64,000 nucleotides of DNA, from contig NZ_JAKNQQ010000001.1 in the NCBI RefSeq assembly GCF_022662475.1, forward strand, positions 62,001 through 126,000. Direction: 5' to 3'. A program made the position numbers and the translations under genes. The stretch comes from Sphingomonas sp. TREG-RG-20F-R18-01 (GTDB lineage: Bacteria > Pseudomonadota > Alphaproteobacteria > Sphingomonadales > Sphingomonadaceae). Below the pieces are notes generated by a model that had not been told where the DNA came from, made no database searches, and saw nothing but the letters and a program-made list of their open reading frames with translations. Below, one piece after another: positions 30,439 to 38,703 of the stretch; position 1 is the first letter of the stretch; each line of letters opens with the position of its first letter.

Positions 30439-30505
30439 CCCGTTCTCCCCGATCGCGTCCGCGTTACCGTCTTTTGCCTTCGGCTATCATCAAAACGGCG
30501 ACATC

Positions 30506-30517
30506 GCAATCGATTGC
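30506..30517. promoter_or_regulatory. LacI-type operator 1
   Basis: Perfect 12-bp palindrome GCAATCGATTGC with the central CG step typical of LacI-family sites. It lies between the divergent MFS gene and the TonB receptor, 24 bp from a near-identical second copy. Confidence 0.75.
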
Positions 30518-30529
30518 GGAAAAGCTATT

Positions 30530-30541
30530 GCAATCGATTGT
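30530..30541. promoter_or_regulatory. LacI-type operator 2
   Basis: GCAATCGATTGT, identical to operator 1 except the last base. Centre-to-centre distance is 24 bp, a little over two helical turns, which would suit two dimers bound on nearly the same face. Confidence 0.72.
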
Positions 30542-30599
30542 GAGACTGATATTCGGACGGTCGAACCGCACCAAAGCGGACCTTCAGGGAGAGGACATC

Positions 30600-33095
30600 A
30601 TGAAGCTCACCACATTCCTGCTCGCCGGCACCGCCTTGGTCTGCCTGCCACAGATCGCGACCGCGCAGATCGCAGCAGATCCGGCCGCGGCGCCCGCGAA
30701 TGCCGATCAGGCGGCGCCCGAGCCGGCAGCGGCACCTGCCGAAGGCGGCGATATCGTCGTGACCGGCACCGCGCGGGCGGAACGCCGGTTGACCACCAGC
30801 ATCTCGGTCAGCGCGGTCGATGCACAGGACATCGCCAAGCTCGCCCCGATGGGCAGCGCGGACCTGTTGCGCAGCATCCCGGGGCTGCGCGCCGAATCGT
30901 CCGGCGGCGAAAGCAATGCCAACATCGCGGTGCGCGGCCTTCCCGCAGCGAGCGGCGGCGGCAAGTTCGTACAGTTCCAGGAAGATGGCCTGCCCGTGCT
31001 CGATTTCGGCGACATCGCCTTCGCGACTGCCGACACGTTCGTCCGCCCCGACTACAGCGTATCGCGGGTCGAGGTCGTGCGCGGCGGATCGGCATCGACC
31101 TTTACGAGCAACGCGCCCGGCGCGATCATCAATTTCATCAGCAAGACCGGGGAAGTGGCCGGCGGGTCGATCGGCGTCAGCAAGGGGCTGGATTTCAACC
31201 GTACCAGGATCGACGCAGATTATGGTGCGCCGATCGGGGACGACTGGCGGTTCCATGTCGGCGGCTTCTACCGCGTCGGCAACGGCGTGCGGGACGCAGG
31301 GTACACGTCCGAACGCGGCGGGCAGATCAAGGGCAACCTCACCCGCAAGTTCGCCAACGGTTTCATTCGACTGAACTTCAAGTTCCTCGATGACCGTTCG
31401 CCCATCTATGTCCCCTCGCCGATCCGCGTGACCGGGTCGGCGTCCGATCCGACATATTCGTCCTACCCCGGTTTCGACGTTCGCTCGGGAACGTTGCTGT
31501 CGCGCTATTTCCGGTCCGACGTTTCGATCGGTCGCGATGGGCAGCGGATCGTTTCCGACCTGGGCGACGGCTACCGCGTCAAGACGCGCGGTGGTGGCGC
31601 GGAGGGCTCGTTCGATCTGGGCGGCGGCTGGCGTGTCGATGACAAGTTCAACGTCGCCAGCAATTCGGGCAGCTTTGCCACGTCCTACCCGGGCCGCGTC
31701 GCGACCCTGACGACGTTCATGAGCGAGATCGGCGGAACGGGCGCCTCCCTGCGCTACGCCAACGGCCCGAATGCCGGCCAAGTCATCACCAACCCGGCGA
31801 CCCTCAACGGCAATGGCCTGGGCGTCAACGCGCTCACCTTCGCCACCACGCTCAACGACTTCACCAACGCGACCAACGTCCTGACGGTCAACAAGGATTT
31901 CAACACCGGCTTCGGCAAGGGCAGCGTCACGTTCGGCTACTTCAAGTCGTACCAGGCGATCCGGATGGACTGGCACTGGAACAGCTACCTGCAGGAAGTG
32001 AAGGGCAAGGATGCCGCGCTGCTCGACGTGTATAATGCGGCCGGCCAGGCGGTGACGCAGAACGGCCTGATCGCATACGGCGAACCGGTGTTCGGGAATT
32101 GCTGTCAGCGTTACTATGACGTCGATTACAACATCGATGCGCCCTACCTTGCCGCCTCGTTCAAGACCGGCGCGCTCAACCTCGATGGCAGCGTTCGGTT
32201 CAACAGTTCCAAGGCCAGCGGCAGCTACGCCGCGATCGGTGGGTTGCGGACGATCGACGTCAACGGTGACGGCATCATCCAGACGCCGGAACGCAGCGTC
32301 CCGGTGGTCAACACGCAGGCTTCCTCGCCGGTCAATTACCGCAAGAACTACTTCACCTATTCGATCGGCGCCAATTACGAGCTCATGTCCAACCTGGCAG
32401 TGTTCGCGCGGGTCAGCCGGGGTGCGCGCTTCAACGCCGATCGAATCCTGTTCGGCGGTGGCGTTCGTGCGGACGGCAGCGTGGCCGACGAGGTCGCGGT
32501 CAATTTCGTCAACCAGCAGGAGGCCGGTCTCAAATTCCGGCGCAACGGCTTCTTCACCAACCTGACCGCCTTCCGTGCGACCACCGCCGAAGCCAATGAG
32601 ATCGTCATCCCGCAGCAAGCGGTCATCAATAACAAGTATCGGTCGTATGGCGTTGAATTTGAAGGCGGCGTCGACCGGGGGTTCTTCCATCTGGTGGCCG
32701 GAGCAACCTATACCCACGCCCGCATTACCGAGAGCCAGATCACGCCGGCCTTGAACGGGAATGTGCCCTATCGCCAGGCCGACCTGATCTTCCAGGTGAC
32801 GCCATCGATCAGCGTGCGAAAGCTGGACATCGGCGCCAACATCATCGGCACCACCTCTTCTTATGCGGCCGACGTCAACACGCTGAAGATGCCCGGCTAT
32901 GTGATGACAAACGGGTTCGTCTCCTATGCGTTGACGCCGGCGATCCGGCTCGCCGTCAACGCCCAGAACCTGTTCGACGTCGTCGCGATCACCGAGGTCG
33001 GCCAGGTCCCCGACAGCGTTCCCGCGAACGGCATCAATACCGCCCGCGCCTTCCCGGGTCGCAACATCACCGCTTCTGCGACGTTCCGTTTCTGA
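30600..33095 (+). CDS. TonB-dependent receptor (SuxB-like)
   Basis: 831 residues from the ATG at 30600, preceded by GGGAGAGG. A signal peptide (MKLTTFLLAGTALVCLPQ-IATAQ) and a Pro/Ala-rich stretch come first. The TonB-box-like GDIVVTGTARAERR follows, then the plug (LLRSIPGLRAESSGGESNANIAVRGLP) and a barrel ending SATFRF with a terminal Phe. Its stop overlaps the esterase start by one base. The context (LacI regulator, MFS importer, amylosucrase) matches the sux sucrose locus, so outer-membrane uptake of sucrose or an acylated relative is the best guess. Confidence 0.93.
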   Translation: MKLTTFLLAGTALVCLPQIATAQIAADPAAAPANADQAAPEPAAAPAEGGDIVVTGTARAERRLTTSISVSAVDAQDIAKLAPMGSADLLRSIPGLRAESSGGESNANIAVRGLPAASGGGKFVQFQEDGLPVLDFGDIAFATADTFVRPDYSVSRVEVVRGGSASTFTSNAPGAIINFISKTGEVAGGSIGVSKGLDFNRTRIDADYGAPIGDDWRFHVGGFYRVGNGVRDAGYTSERGGQIKGNLTRKFANGFIRLNFKFLDDRSPIYVPSPIRVTGSASDPTYSSYPGFDVRSGTLLSRYFRSDVSIGRDGQRIVSDLGDGYRVKTRGGGAEGSFDLGGGWRVDDKFNVASNSGSFATSYPGRVATLTTFMSEIGGTGASLRYANGPNAGQVITNPATLNGNGLGVNALTFATTLNDFTNATNVLTVNKDFNTGFGKGSVTFGYFKSYQAIRMDWHWNSYLQEVKGKDAALLDVYNAAGQAVTQNGLIAYGEPVFGNCCQRYYDVDYNIDAPYLAASFKTGALNLDGSVRFNSSKASGSYAAIGGLRTIDVNGDGIIQTPERSVPVVNTQASSPVNYRKNYFTYSIGANYELMSNLAVFARVSRGARFNADRILFGGGVRADGSVADEVAVNFVNQQEAGLKFRRNGFFTNLTAFRATTAEANEIVIPQQAVINNKYRSYGVEFEGGVDRGFFHLVAGATYTHARITESQITPALNGNVPYRQADLIFQVTPSISVRKLDIGANIIGTTSSYAADVNTLKMPGYVMTNGFVSYALTPAIRLAVNAQNLFDVVAITEVGQVPDSVPANGINTARAFPGRNITASATFRF

Positions 33096-34147
33096 TGCGG
33101 GCCACGGTATCCAAGGTCGCGGGACTCGTCGGCGTCATGATCGCCCTTGCCCAGCCGGGTGCTTCGTCGGCGACGGAGCAGCCGTATCTCGCCCCCCCCC
33201 GGCCGCTACCCGTACCTGAGACGGTCAGCGGGCCGATGCAGGCGTTGATCGGCTCGCCGCAGAATCCGAGCTGGAACCAGCATCCGGCGTCGGCGGCGGC
33301 CTGGCGCGCGCTGGTCAAGACTTATGCCAAGGATATCGAAACCGTCCTGCCGGCGCTGATGGCGCGCGAAAAGGTGACGGTTCGCGCCGATCGCATGAAC
33401 GGCGTGCCGGTATTCTGGATCGAGCCTACGGTGGTTCCGGTCGAGAACAAAGATCGCATCCTGGTCAATTTCCACGGTGGGGCATATGTCTTTGCCCCGG
33501 GCAAGGCGGGCTTGCGCGACGCGATCCTGCTGGCCGGACGCGGGTTCCGGGTGATCAGCGTCGATTACCGCATGGCCCCGGATGCCCCCTATCCAGCAGC
33601 GATCGACGATGCCGAAGCGGTCTGGAAAGCGATCGTCGCGCACTATCCGGCGAAGCGGATCGGCGTGTTCGGATCGTCGACCGGCGGCGCGATGACGCTG
33701 GCGCTGGTGGTGCGAGCAAAGGCGCATCATCTGCCCCTGCCCGGCGCGCTGTGGGCAGGTACGCCGTGGGCACAGCTCGACAAGGTCGGGGACAGTTATT
33801 TCACCAACGATCACGTCGATAACGCCCTGGTATCCTACGACGGGTTGTTGGGTGCCGCGGCCGCGCTCTATGCCAATGGCCACGTGATGAGTGATCCGGA
33901 ACTGTCTCCTGTCAACGCCGACTTCAAGGGCTTTCCGCCGACCTTGCTGACGACCGGCACGCGCGACCTGTTCCTGTCCAACACGATCCGCGTTCACCGC
34001 AAGCTGAAGCAGGCCGGGGTTGCGGCCGATCTCAACGTCTACGAGGGGCTGTCGCACGGCGACTATGAGCGCGACCCGGACCTGCCCGAATCGCGCGAAG
34101 TGTATGGCGAGGCCGCGGCGTTCTTCGGGCGTGCGCTCGCGCGATGA
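33095..34147 (+). CDS. Exported alpha/beta hydrolase (HSL-type esterase)
   Basis: 350 residues with a signal peptide (VAGLVGVMIALAQPGASSA). The oxyanion motif HGGAY lies at about 127-131 and the nucleophile elbow GSSTGG has Ser near 195. The acid is in GTRDLF and the catalytic His in LSHGDY, the full set of the hormone-sensitive-lipase family. It overlaps the receptor by 1 base and the GH13 gene by 4 bases (ATGA), so it belongs to the sugar operon. A periplasmic deacylase acting on an acyl-sugar before import is inference; classical sux loci lack such an esterase. Confidence 0.88.
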   Translation: MRATVSKVAGLVGVMIALAQPGASSATEQPYLAPPRPLPVPETVSGPMQALIGSPQNPSWNQHPASAAAWRALVKTYAKDIETVLPALMAREKVTVRADRMNGVPVFWIEPTVVPVENKDRILVNFHGGAYVFAPGKAGLRDAILLAGRGFRVISVDYRMAPDAPYPAAIDDAEAVWKAIVAHYPAKRIGVFGSSTGGAMTLALVVRAKAHHLPLPGALWAGTPWAQLDKVGDSYFTNDHVDNALVSYDGLLGAAAALYANGHVMSDPELSPVNADFKGFPPTLLTTGTRDLFLSNTIRVHRKLKQAGVAADLNVYEGLSHGDYERDPDLPESREVYGEAAAFFGRALAR

Positions 34148-35877
34148 CGGACCGACTGCACATGCTCTTCGACCTGCTGGAGCCGCTGTACCGGGACCAT
34201 CCCGGCTGGAGTGTCGAACGCGACCGCATCGCGGCCATCCTCGCCCGGGCGGACGCGGAGCGTTCGGCCGACTTGCGCGCGCTCGATGCGGAAAGAGCGG
34301 CCCGCCCCGCCTGGTTCGGGGCGCCCGACGTGATCGGCTATAGCTTCTATGTCGACCGCTTCGCCGGAACCGTTGCCGGGCTGCGCGACCGCCTGCCCTG
34401 GCTGGACGCGCTGGGGGTCCGGCTGTTGCACCCACTACCGATCACCTTGGGCCAGTCGGGCGATAGCGATGGCGGGTTCGCGGTCGCGGACTATCGCGCG
34501 ATCGAACCCGCGCTCGGCACGCTCGAGGACGTCCGTGCCCTTGCCGCCGACCTGCACGCGCGGGGCATGGCGTTGGCGATGGATTGTGTGCTCAACCATT
34601 CGGCGCGGGACCACGCCTGGGCGCAGGCGGCGTTGCGGGGCGACCCGGAAAAACGGGCGTATTATCGCATCCTCGACGACGTCGCCGAGGTGCGCGCCTG
34701 GGAGGACGATCTCGACGAGGTGTTTCCGGATACGGCCCCGGGCAATTTCACGTGGGAGCCGGCATTGGGCGGCTGGGTGTGGACCAGCTTCTACCCTTTT
34801 CAGTGGGATCTCGACTGGTCGAACCCGGCGGTCTTTCGCGAGATGCTGGACGTCCTGCTCTTCTGGGCGAATGTCGGGGTCGATGCCTTCCGACTGGATA
34901 GCGCACCGTATCTTTGGAAGCGGCGCGGCACGCCCTCCCGGAACCTGCCCGAGACGCACCGTCTGGTCGCCGCCTTGCGCGCCGGCCTGGATGCGGTTGC
35001 GCCCGGCGTCGCGCTGCTCGCCGAGGCGATCGAGCAAACCGCCGAAGTCCTGCCTTACATCGAGCCGGCCGACGGGACGCGCGCGGCACAGCTCGCGTAC
35101 CACAATGGCGTCATGGCGGCGCTTTGGGTGGCGCTGGCCACGGGAGACTCGGCGATCGTCGGTGATCTGGTTCGGGACACGGCCCTTACCCGCGCCGACA
35201 CTGCCTGGCTCAGTTACCTGCGGTGCCATGACGACGTCATCTGGTCGGCACTGAACGGTCGCGCCGCCGCCGCGGATCTTGACCGCATCTCGGATTTCTA
35301 TGCGGGCGCAGGCGGATTCCCGGAGGGACGTCGGTTCCAGGCAAGACCCGGCGCTGCGCCGAGCACGGTCGGCATGCTTGCCTCGCTAGTCGGCACGCAC
35401 GGCGCGGCGGCGATCGGCCGATACCGCTTGCTGCTCGCCACCATGCTTGCGCTGCCGGGCATGCCGATGCTGTACATGGGTGACGAAATCGGGCTGCCTA
35501 ATTCGGAAGGCGCCGCGGTCTCGGACGATGCCCGCTGGCTGCATCGACCACGGATGGACTGGCACCGCGCCGAGGCGGCCGCGCTGGGTGAAGGCGCAGG
35601 CGCGGCGTGGCTCGCCGTGACACGCCGCCTGATCGGCGTTCGCGGGCGCCTGCCCGCGCTGGACGCCAAGGCTTCGACGGTCGTCCACGACGATCCGTCC
35701 GGCCTTCTGGTGGTAGAGCGTGGCGCGGGCGAGCATATGGTGCTCCTGGTCGCCAATTTCGGTCGGGACACTTGTCCCTTCCCACGAAGCGGGTCGTGGG
35801 TCGACGTCATCGACGACGCTCCGGTTGCCGACGGCGTCGGCGCGGGTTCGGTCGTTTGGGCAATACGCGCCGTGTGA
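34144..35877 (+). CDS. Amylosucrase/sucrose hydrolase-like GH13 enzyme (SuxA-like)
   Basis: 577 residues, no signal peptide, so cytoplasmic. Barrel motifs are MDCVLNHS near 147-153, FRLDSAP with nucleophile Asp near 252, LLAEAIEQ with acid/base Glu near 294, and CHDDV with Asp near 363. YPFQWDLDWSNPAVF and YLWKRRGTPSRNLPETHR are close to amylosucrase signatures, and the 42-residue spacing between nucleophile and acid/base matches amylosucrase. It should cleave sucrose, releasing fructose and either glucose or a glucan. Last gene of the operon, overlapping the esterase by 4 bases, and followed by a strong hairpin. Confidence 0.9.
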   Translation: MTDRLHMLFDLLEPLYRDHPGWSVERDRIAAILARADAERSADLRALDAERAARPAWFGAPDVIGYSFYVDRFAGTVAGLRDRLPWLDALGVRLLHPLPITLGQSGDSDGGFAVADYRAIEPALGTLEDVRALAADLHARGMALAMDCVLNHSARDHAWAQAALRGDPEKRAYYRILDDVAEVRAWEDDLDEVFPDTAPGNFTWEPALGGWVWTSFYPFQWDLDWSNPAVFREMLDVLLFWANVGVDAFRLDSAPYLWKRRGTPSRNLPETHRLVAALRAGLDAVAPGVALLAEAIEQTAEVLPYIEPADGTRAAQLAYHNGVMAALWVALATGDSAIVGDLVRDTALTRADTAWLSYLRCHDDVIWSALNGRAAAADLDRISDFYAGAGGFPEGRRFQARPGAAPSTVGMLASLVGTHGAAAIGRYRLLLATMLALPGMPMLYMGDEIGLPNSEGAAVSDDARWLHRPRMDWHRAEAAALGEGAGAAWLAVTRRLIGVRGRLPALDAKASTVVHDDPSGLLVVERGAGEHMVLLVANFGRDTCPFPRSGSWVDVIDDAPVADGVGAGSVVWAIRAV

Positions 35878-35898
35878 CGCGATAATCGTCCCGGCCGT

Positions 35899-35923
35899 CG
35901 TTCGCGCCGGGGGGGCGCGAACG
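35899..35923. terminator. Hairpin ending the sugar operon and, in reverse, the tRNA fragment
   Basis: 10-bp perfect stem CGTTCGCGCC / GGCGCGAACG with a five-G loop, 22 bases after the GH13 stop. There is no T-run on either side. It lies between two converging units, the sugar operon and the former tRNA gene, so it may serve both. Confidence 0.55.
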
Positions 35924-35962
35924 TAAGCGCCTTCAATCGCGCGAAACTTGGCAGTGACAGGG

Positions 35963-35982
35963 TGGTGGGCCCGGCAGGACTC
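35963..35982 (-). other. attL candidate: 3' end of a tRNA gene at the prophage border
   Basis: On the minus strand these 20 bases read as the end of a tRNA. The second half of the T loop and stem (GAGTCCTGC) is followed by the acceptor strand CGGGCCC, discriminator A and CCA. To the right the sequence stops matching any tRNA and phage genes begin. This is the usual left-behind piece when a phage integrates into a tRNA 3' end. The intact tRNA should lie at the far end of the prophage, outside the window. Its identity cannot be told from this piece. Confidence 0.75.
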
Positions 35983-36033
35983 ATTATCGTTGAATCTACA
36001 CGGTTTTATCTGGCCGTACCGCCAACCGTACCG

Positions 36034-36273
36034 TCATTCTTGGGACGGCTGGGGACTGTTGATGTGTTCCGCGTACGATCTTTCCAACGCTGCAATGATA
36101 TCTTGGCCTGTATCAAAATCGTAAACCGAGGCGAAAGCTCTCCAGCCACATTGGCAAGCGCCCTTCCACTGGTCGGCGATAGGCTGTGGTTCCAGTGTCA
36201 GTTTGTGTTCGCTTTTGCCTCGTTGGAAGAACTCTCGCGAGGGGTGGGAAATTCTAACCTTTCCCCCGCTCAT
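36034..36273 (-). CDS. Small prophage protein with a CxCGW motif
   Basis: 79 residues, unknown. The centre ACQCGWRAFASVYDFDTGQD followed by AALERSYAEHI resembles small phage proteins with a single Cys pair and a C-terminal helix. It is the last gene of the leftward prophage operon, overlapping its neighbour by 4 bases. Confidence 0.65.
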   Translation of the reverse strand: MSGGKVRISHPSREFFQRGKSEHKLTLEPQPIADQWKGACQCGWRAFASVYDFDTGQDIIAALERSYAEHINSPQPSQE

Positions 36274-36602
36274 CGCACCACACCCCCATACAGCGCGTTC
36301 AGAAACTGCTTGTCGACGTAATCCATCGTCTGCTTGTCCAGCACCTTCTGCAATGCGTCCAAGGTTGCCGGATGCATCACCATCGTGTCACCCTGCTGAA
36401 TGACCTTGCTCGACGGAACGACGCGGTGGTGAACGTTCTGCCGGTGACCCTGCTTCATGCGGCGCCGCGCGCGGCTGGGCGATCGCACCTCCGACCAGTC
36501 TTCCACTTGGTCAACGAGTAGATCGGACGTGACGAACTTCGTCGGGCTGATGGCTGCGGGCTTGAGCGTGTAATTTACCTTTGTGTACAGATCGTCAATC
36601 AT
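36270..36602 (-). CDS. Small prophage protein, unknown
   Basis: 110 residues, starting MIDDLYTKVNYTL (frame open to 36620). A basic middle (SRARRRMKQGHRQNVHH) is followed by a helical C-terminus with HPATLDALQKVLDKQTMDYVDKQF. A nucleic-acid-binding role is possible but unproven. Overlaps both neighbours by a few bases. Confidence 0.65.
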   Translation of the reverse strand: MIDDLYTKVNYTLKPAAISPTKFVTSDLLVDQVEDWSEVRSPSRARRRMKQGHRQNVHHRVVPSSKVIQQGDTMVMHPATLDALQKVLDKQTMDYVDKQFLNALYGGVVR

Positions 36603-36844
36603 CGAATCCAACCCTTCCATTCAAACCGCCAATACCCGCCGGGTTCTTGTATATTGACGCACTGGTATTCGCCGGTGCGAGGAACGACATCTCGTGCTGA
36701 CTTGGGGCAATCATACTCCGGTAAAATTTTAACGGACGGTGGTTCAAATACCCGCATGATTGTACCGGTATAAAACTGCGTTTGGCCGTCTATAGGCCCT
36801 CCGCGTAAAACAACAGCCCGCTCATCGTCGTTGTCGGTCATCAC
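36599..36844 (-). CDS. Small prophage protein, related to its upstream neighbour
   Basis: 81 residues, unknown. RAVVLRGGPIDGQT at the start matches QAVVLRNGLMDSQT of the 110-aa protein encoded at 36897-37229, so the two are diverged paralogues. The C-terminus YWRFEWKGW is aromatic-rich. Starts at tandem ATGs. Confidence 0.65.
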   Translation of the reverse strand: MMTDNDDERAVVLRGGPIDGQTQFYTGTIMRVFEPPSVKILPEYDCPKSARDVVPRTGEYQCVNIQEPGGYWRFEWKGWIR

Positions 36845-36872
36845 TTAACTCCCAAGCTGGCGTAAAGCCGCG
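36841..36872 (-). repeat. Imperfect copy of the 3' end of a neighbouring gene
   Basis: These ~32 bases nearly repeat 37881-37912, the last codons of the 85-aa gene (…RLYASLGVK and stop). Here the same peptide can still be read, followed by an overlapping start as in the other copy. It marks a local duplication within the small-gene cluster. Confidence 0.6.
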
Positions 36873-36896
36873 ATATCCATGAACTTCGTGCTGGGC

Positions 36897-37229
36897 TTAG
36901 GGGATACTAAGGCTTGGGAAATGCGGCAAAGCGAGAAAACGCGTGCTTCGTTCCTTCATGTGTTCGCGCCAAGCCGCATCCCAACCTGAAAACCAAGCCT
37001 CGGCTTTAGCAAGGTCGGGATCGCGCCGCACAGAGCCGCGCTCAAGCACGGTATACGGGCATTCGTTCCGGCTTTCGTGATTTAGGAAAGCGCGACCACC
37101 TTCGTAATATTCGGTCGGCTCAGATAGGTATATCGCGCCGTCGGCAGTAACGATCCGGACTTTCAAATGCGTTTGACTGTCCATGAGCCCATTGCGCAAA
37201 ACGACGGCTTGCTTTTCATCGTCGATCAT
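36897..37229 (-). CDS. Small prophage protein, unknown
   Basis: 110 residues, starting MIDDEKQAVVLRNGLMDSQ. Paralogue of the 81-aa protein at 36599-36844 in its first third. The C-terminal half (AEAWFSGWDAAWREHM) is Trp-rich and helical. Overlaps the next gene by 4 bases. Confidence 0.65.
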   Translation of the reverse strand: MIDDEKQAVVLRNGLMDSQTHLKVRIVTADGAIYLSEPTEYYEGGRAFLNHESRNECPYTVLERGSVRRDPDLAKAEAWFSGWDAAWREHMKERSTRFLALPHFPSLSIP

Positions 37230-37597
37230 ATCGGCATCTCCAAATAACCATCGTCCGTCATCCGGCTGCCGAGTGGCGCGATGAACTTTGTCAGGTCTGT
37301 GGCAACGGCTTTGCGCACCTTGCCAGTGGATCGATCCAGCGCCAACCAGTCGCCGGGCTCCACTGTCACGCCGGGCGTCATCACGTACTTCAGCGGGCTG
37401 GTGGCGGACTCGCGAAATGCGAATGTCCGATCTGGAAGCGACGGTTCCAGCAGCGATGTGACCACCTCAACCGCACATTGGTAAACTGCGCTCGTTATGG
37501 CATCAGTGCGAATCCCATAATGTGCGGCGTCGCGGCCTAAGCCGAAACGTTCGTCGAGCAGGGCTTTCGCCTGGTCGCGCGGTGTCTTACGTGTCAT
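37226..37597 (-). CDS. Small prophage protein, unknown
   Basis: 123 residues from MTRKTPRDQAKALLDERFG (the frame is open five codons further). A helical N-terminal half is followed by a beta-rich part with VTVEPGDWLALDRSTGKVRKA. The 4-base overlap with the upstream gene supports this start. Confidence 0.65.
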   Translation of the reverse strand: MTRKTPRDQAKALLDERFGLGRDAAHYGIRTDAITSAVYQCAVEVVTSLLEPSLPDRTFAFRESATSPLKYVMTPGVTVEPGDWLALDRSTGKVRKAVATDLTKFIAPLGSRMTDDGYLEMPI

Positions 37598-37884
37598 GGT
37601 AGGGGGCACCACTTCGTCTTTAACATTTCTACCAGGTGTTCGCGGTAGTCACCTGCCGGTCGTGGACCTAATGAGATGCGACCCCGCATGGCGTAAGTGT
37701 CGCCATCTGTCTTTTTCTCAAACACACAGCACCCTTCCGGTAGACCGTATAAGTAGACCAGCTTCTGCGCTGCGATATAGTGACGCTGGCCGTCGTATTG
37801 GCTCCTTATGGTAGCACCCCACAAAAAGAACTTCGGACCATTTGGACGCCGCAGGATCTCCCGCACTTGATCGTCTATCATCAC
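37594..37884 (-). CDS. Small prophage protein, unknown
   Basis: 96 residues. MIDDQVREILRRPNGPKFFLWGATI at the start (shown in part) and CCVFEKKTDGDTYAMRGRIS in the middle suggest a small beta-rich fold. Starts at a TGATG junction with the preceding gene. Confidence 0.65.
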   Translation of the reverse strand: MMIDDQVREILRRPNGPKFFLWGATIRSQYDGQRHYIAAQKLVYLYGLPEGCCVFEKKTDGDTYAMRGRISLGPRPAGDYREHLVEMLKTKWCPLP

Positions 37885-38138
37885 TTAACTCCCAGGCTAG
37901 CGTACAGCCGCATCAGCAGGTCACTCGTATCATCGTCGGGAATTCCCCCATCAACGTACTCCCGCAGATCCGCCACCGTCTCCAGCGCCAAATTCAGCAC
38001 GTCGCGCAGCCGCTCAGCTTCCTCCTGCCGGACGACATGAAACCCTTGGCCGAACTCGCGGTTGGCGATCGGACGGACGCACCACATGTCGTAGTAGCTG
38101 GTGTCGCGGAAGCATTCGAAGGTTGGTTCGGGTGTCAT
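37881..38138 (-). CDS. Small prophage protein, unknown
   Basis: 85 residues. Aromatic/Cys N-terminus (ECFRDTSYYDMWCVRP) and a helical C-terminus (EEAERLRDVLNLALETVADL). Its last ~32 bases are duplicated near 36.85 kb. Overlaps both neighbours. Confidence 0.65.
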   Translation of the reverse strand: MTPEPTFECFRDTSYYDMWCVRPIANREFGQGFHVVRQEEAERLRDVLNLALETVADLREYVDGGIPDDDTSDLLMRLYASLGVK

Positions 38139-38470
38139 GGTTGCACCTGCGGGAAATCATCGCTTCCGTCTGCGCAGTACACGCCGGGCTTCCACTGGTC
38201 GCGCGAGTCGTGAGCGCGCGACCAAGCTACGATGTCCGCCGGCGATGGTTCGAGACATTGACCGTGGTAGCGACTCGTACATGTGCCAGAAGAATGAAAG
38301 GCTATACCATGGTAGCGGACTGAACATGCGATGCCGCGTTCATCCTGGTGGCCGACTTGAACAGATGTGACACGCATCAACGCAGTCGGCCCATCGTCAT
38401 ACCGAACAAGGTCACCCTCATTCCATTGATCCGTTCGACCGCTTCTATTTTCACCGTACCAAGCCATCAC
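38135..38470 (-). CDS. Small prophage protein, unknown
   Basis: 111 residues. The N-terminal WNEGDLVRYDDGPTALMRV reads like a small SH3-like beta barrel. A Cys/His-containing segment (HSSGTCTSRYHGQC) follows. Function unknown; 4-base overlaps on both sides. Confidence 0.65.
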   Translation of the reverse strand: MMAWYGENRSGRTDQWNEGDLVRYDDGPTALMRVTSVQVGHQDERGIACSVRYHGIAFHSSGTCTSRYHGQCLEPSPADIVAWSRAHDSRDQWKPGVYCADGSDDFPQVQP

Positions 38471-38703
38471 GAAATCTTCCCTTCATCAATATCCTGCCCG
38501 TTGAACCGGGCAAATTCATCGGCGTCACACCCCTTCGCGAAAACGACAGTGTCGACGGCCGGATCGATGTCGCGCAGTGCCCGGCGATCCCAGACGCGGT
38601 GTATTATGCCGGGTTTTCCCCAGATCCGCACCGCACTGTGATATTCCTCGCCGCGGAACGCGATGAAGTGGACCGTGGGACGTACCGGGAGGGCATCAGT
38701 CAT
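38467..38703 (-). CDS. Small prophage protein, unknown
   Basis: 78 residues from MTDALPVRPTVHFIAFRG. The pattern RIWGKPGIIHRVWDRRALRDIDPAVDTVVFAKG (split) looks like a compact alpha/beta protein; no family recognised. Overlaps the upstream gene by 8 bases. Confidence 0.62.
   Translation of the reverse strand: MTDALPVRPTVHFIAFRGEEYHSAVRIWGKPGIIHRVWDRRALRDIDPAVDTVVFAKGCDADEFARFNGQDIDEGKIS

Noticed and set aside
30525..32717. 730-residue open frame opposite the SuxB-like receptor
   Set aside because: Same reason; composition-driven antisense frame rich in Arg, Asp and Val without known motifs.
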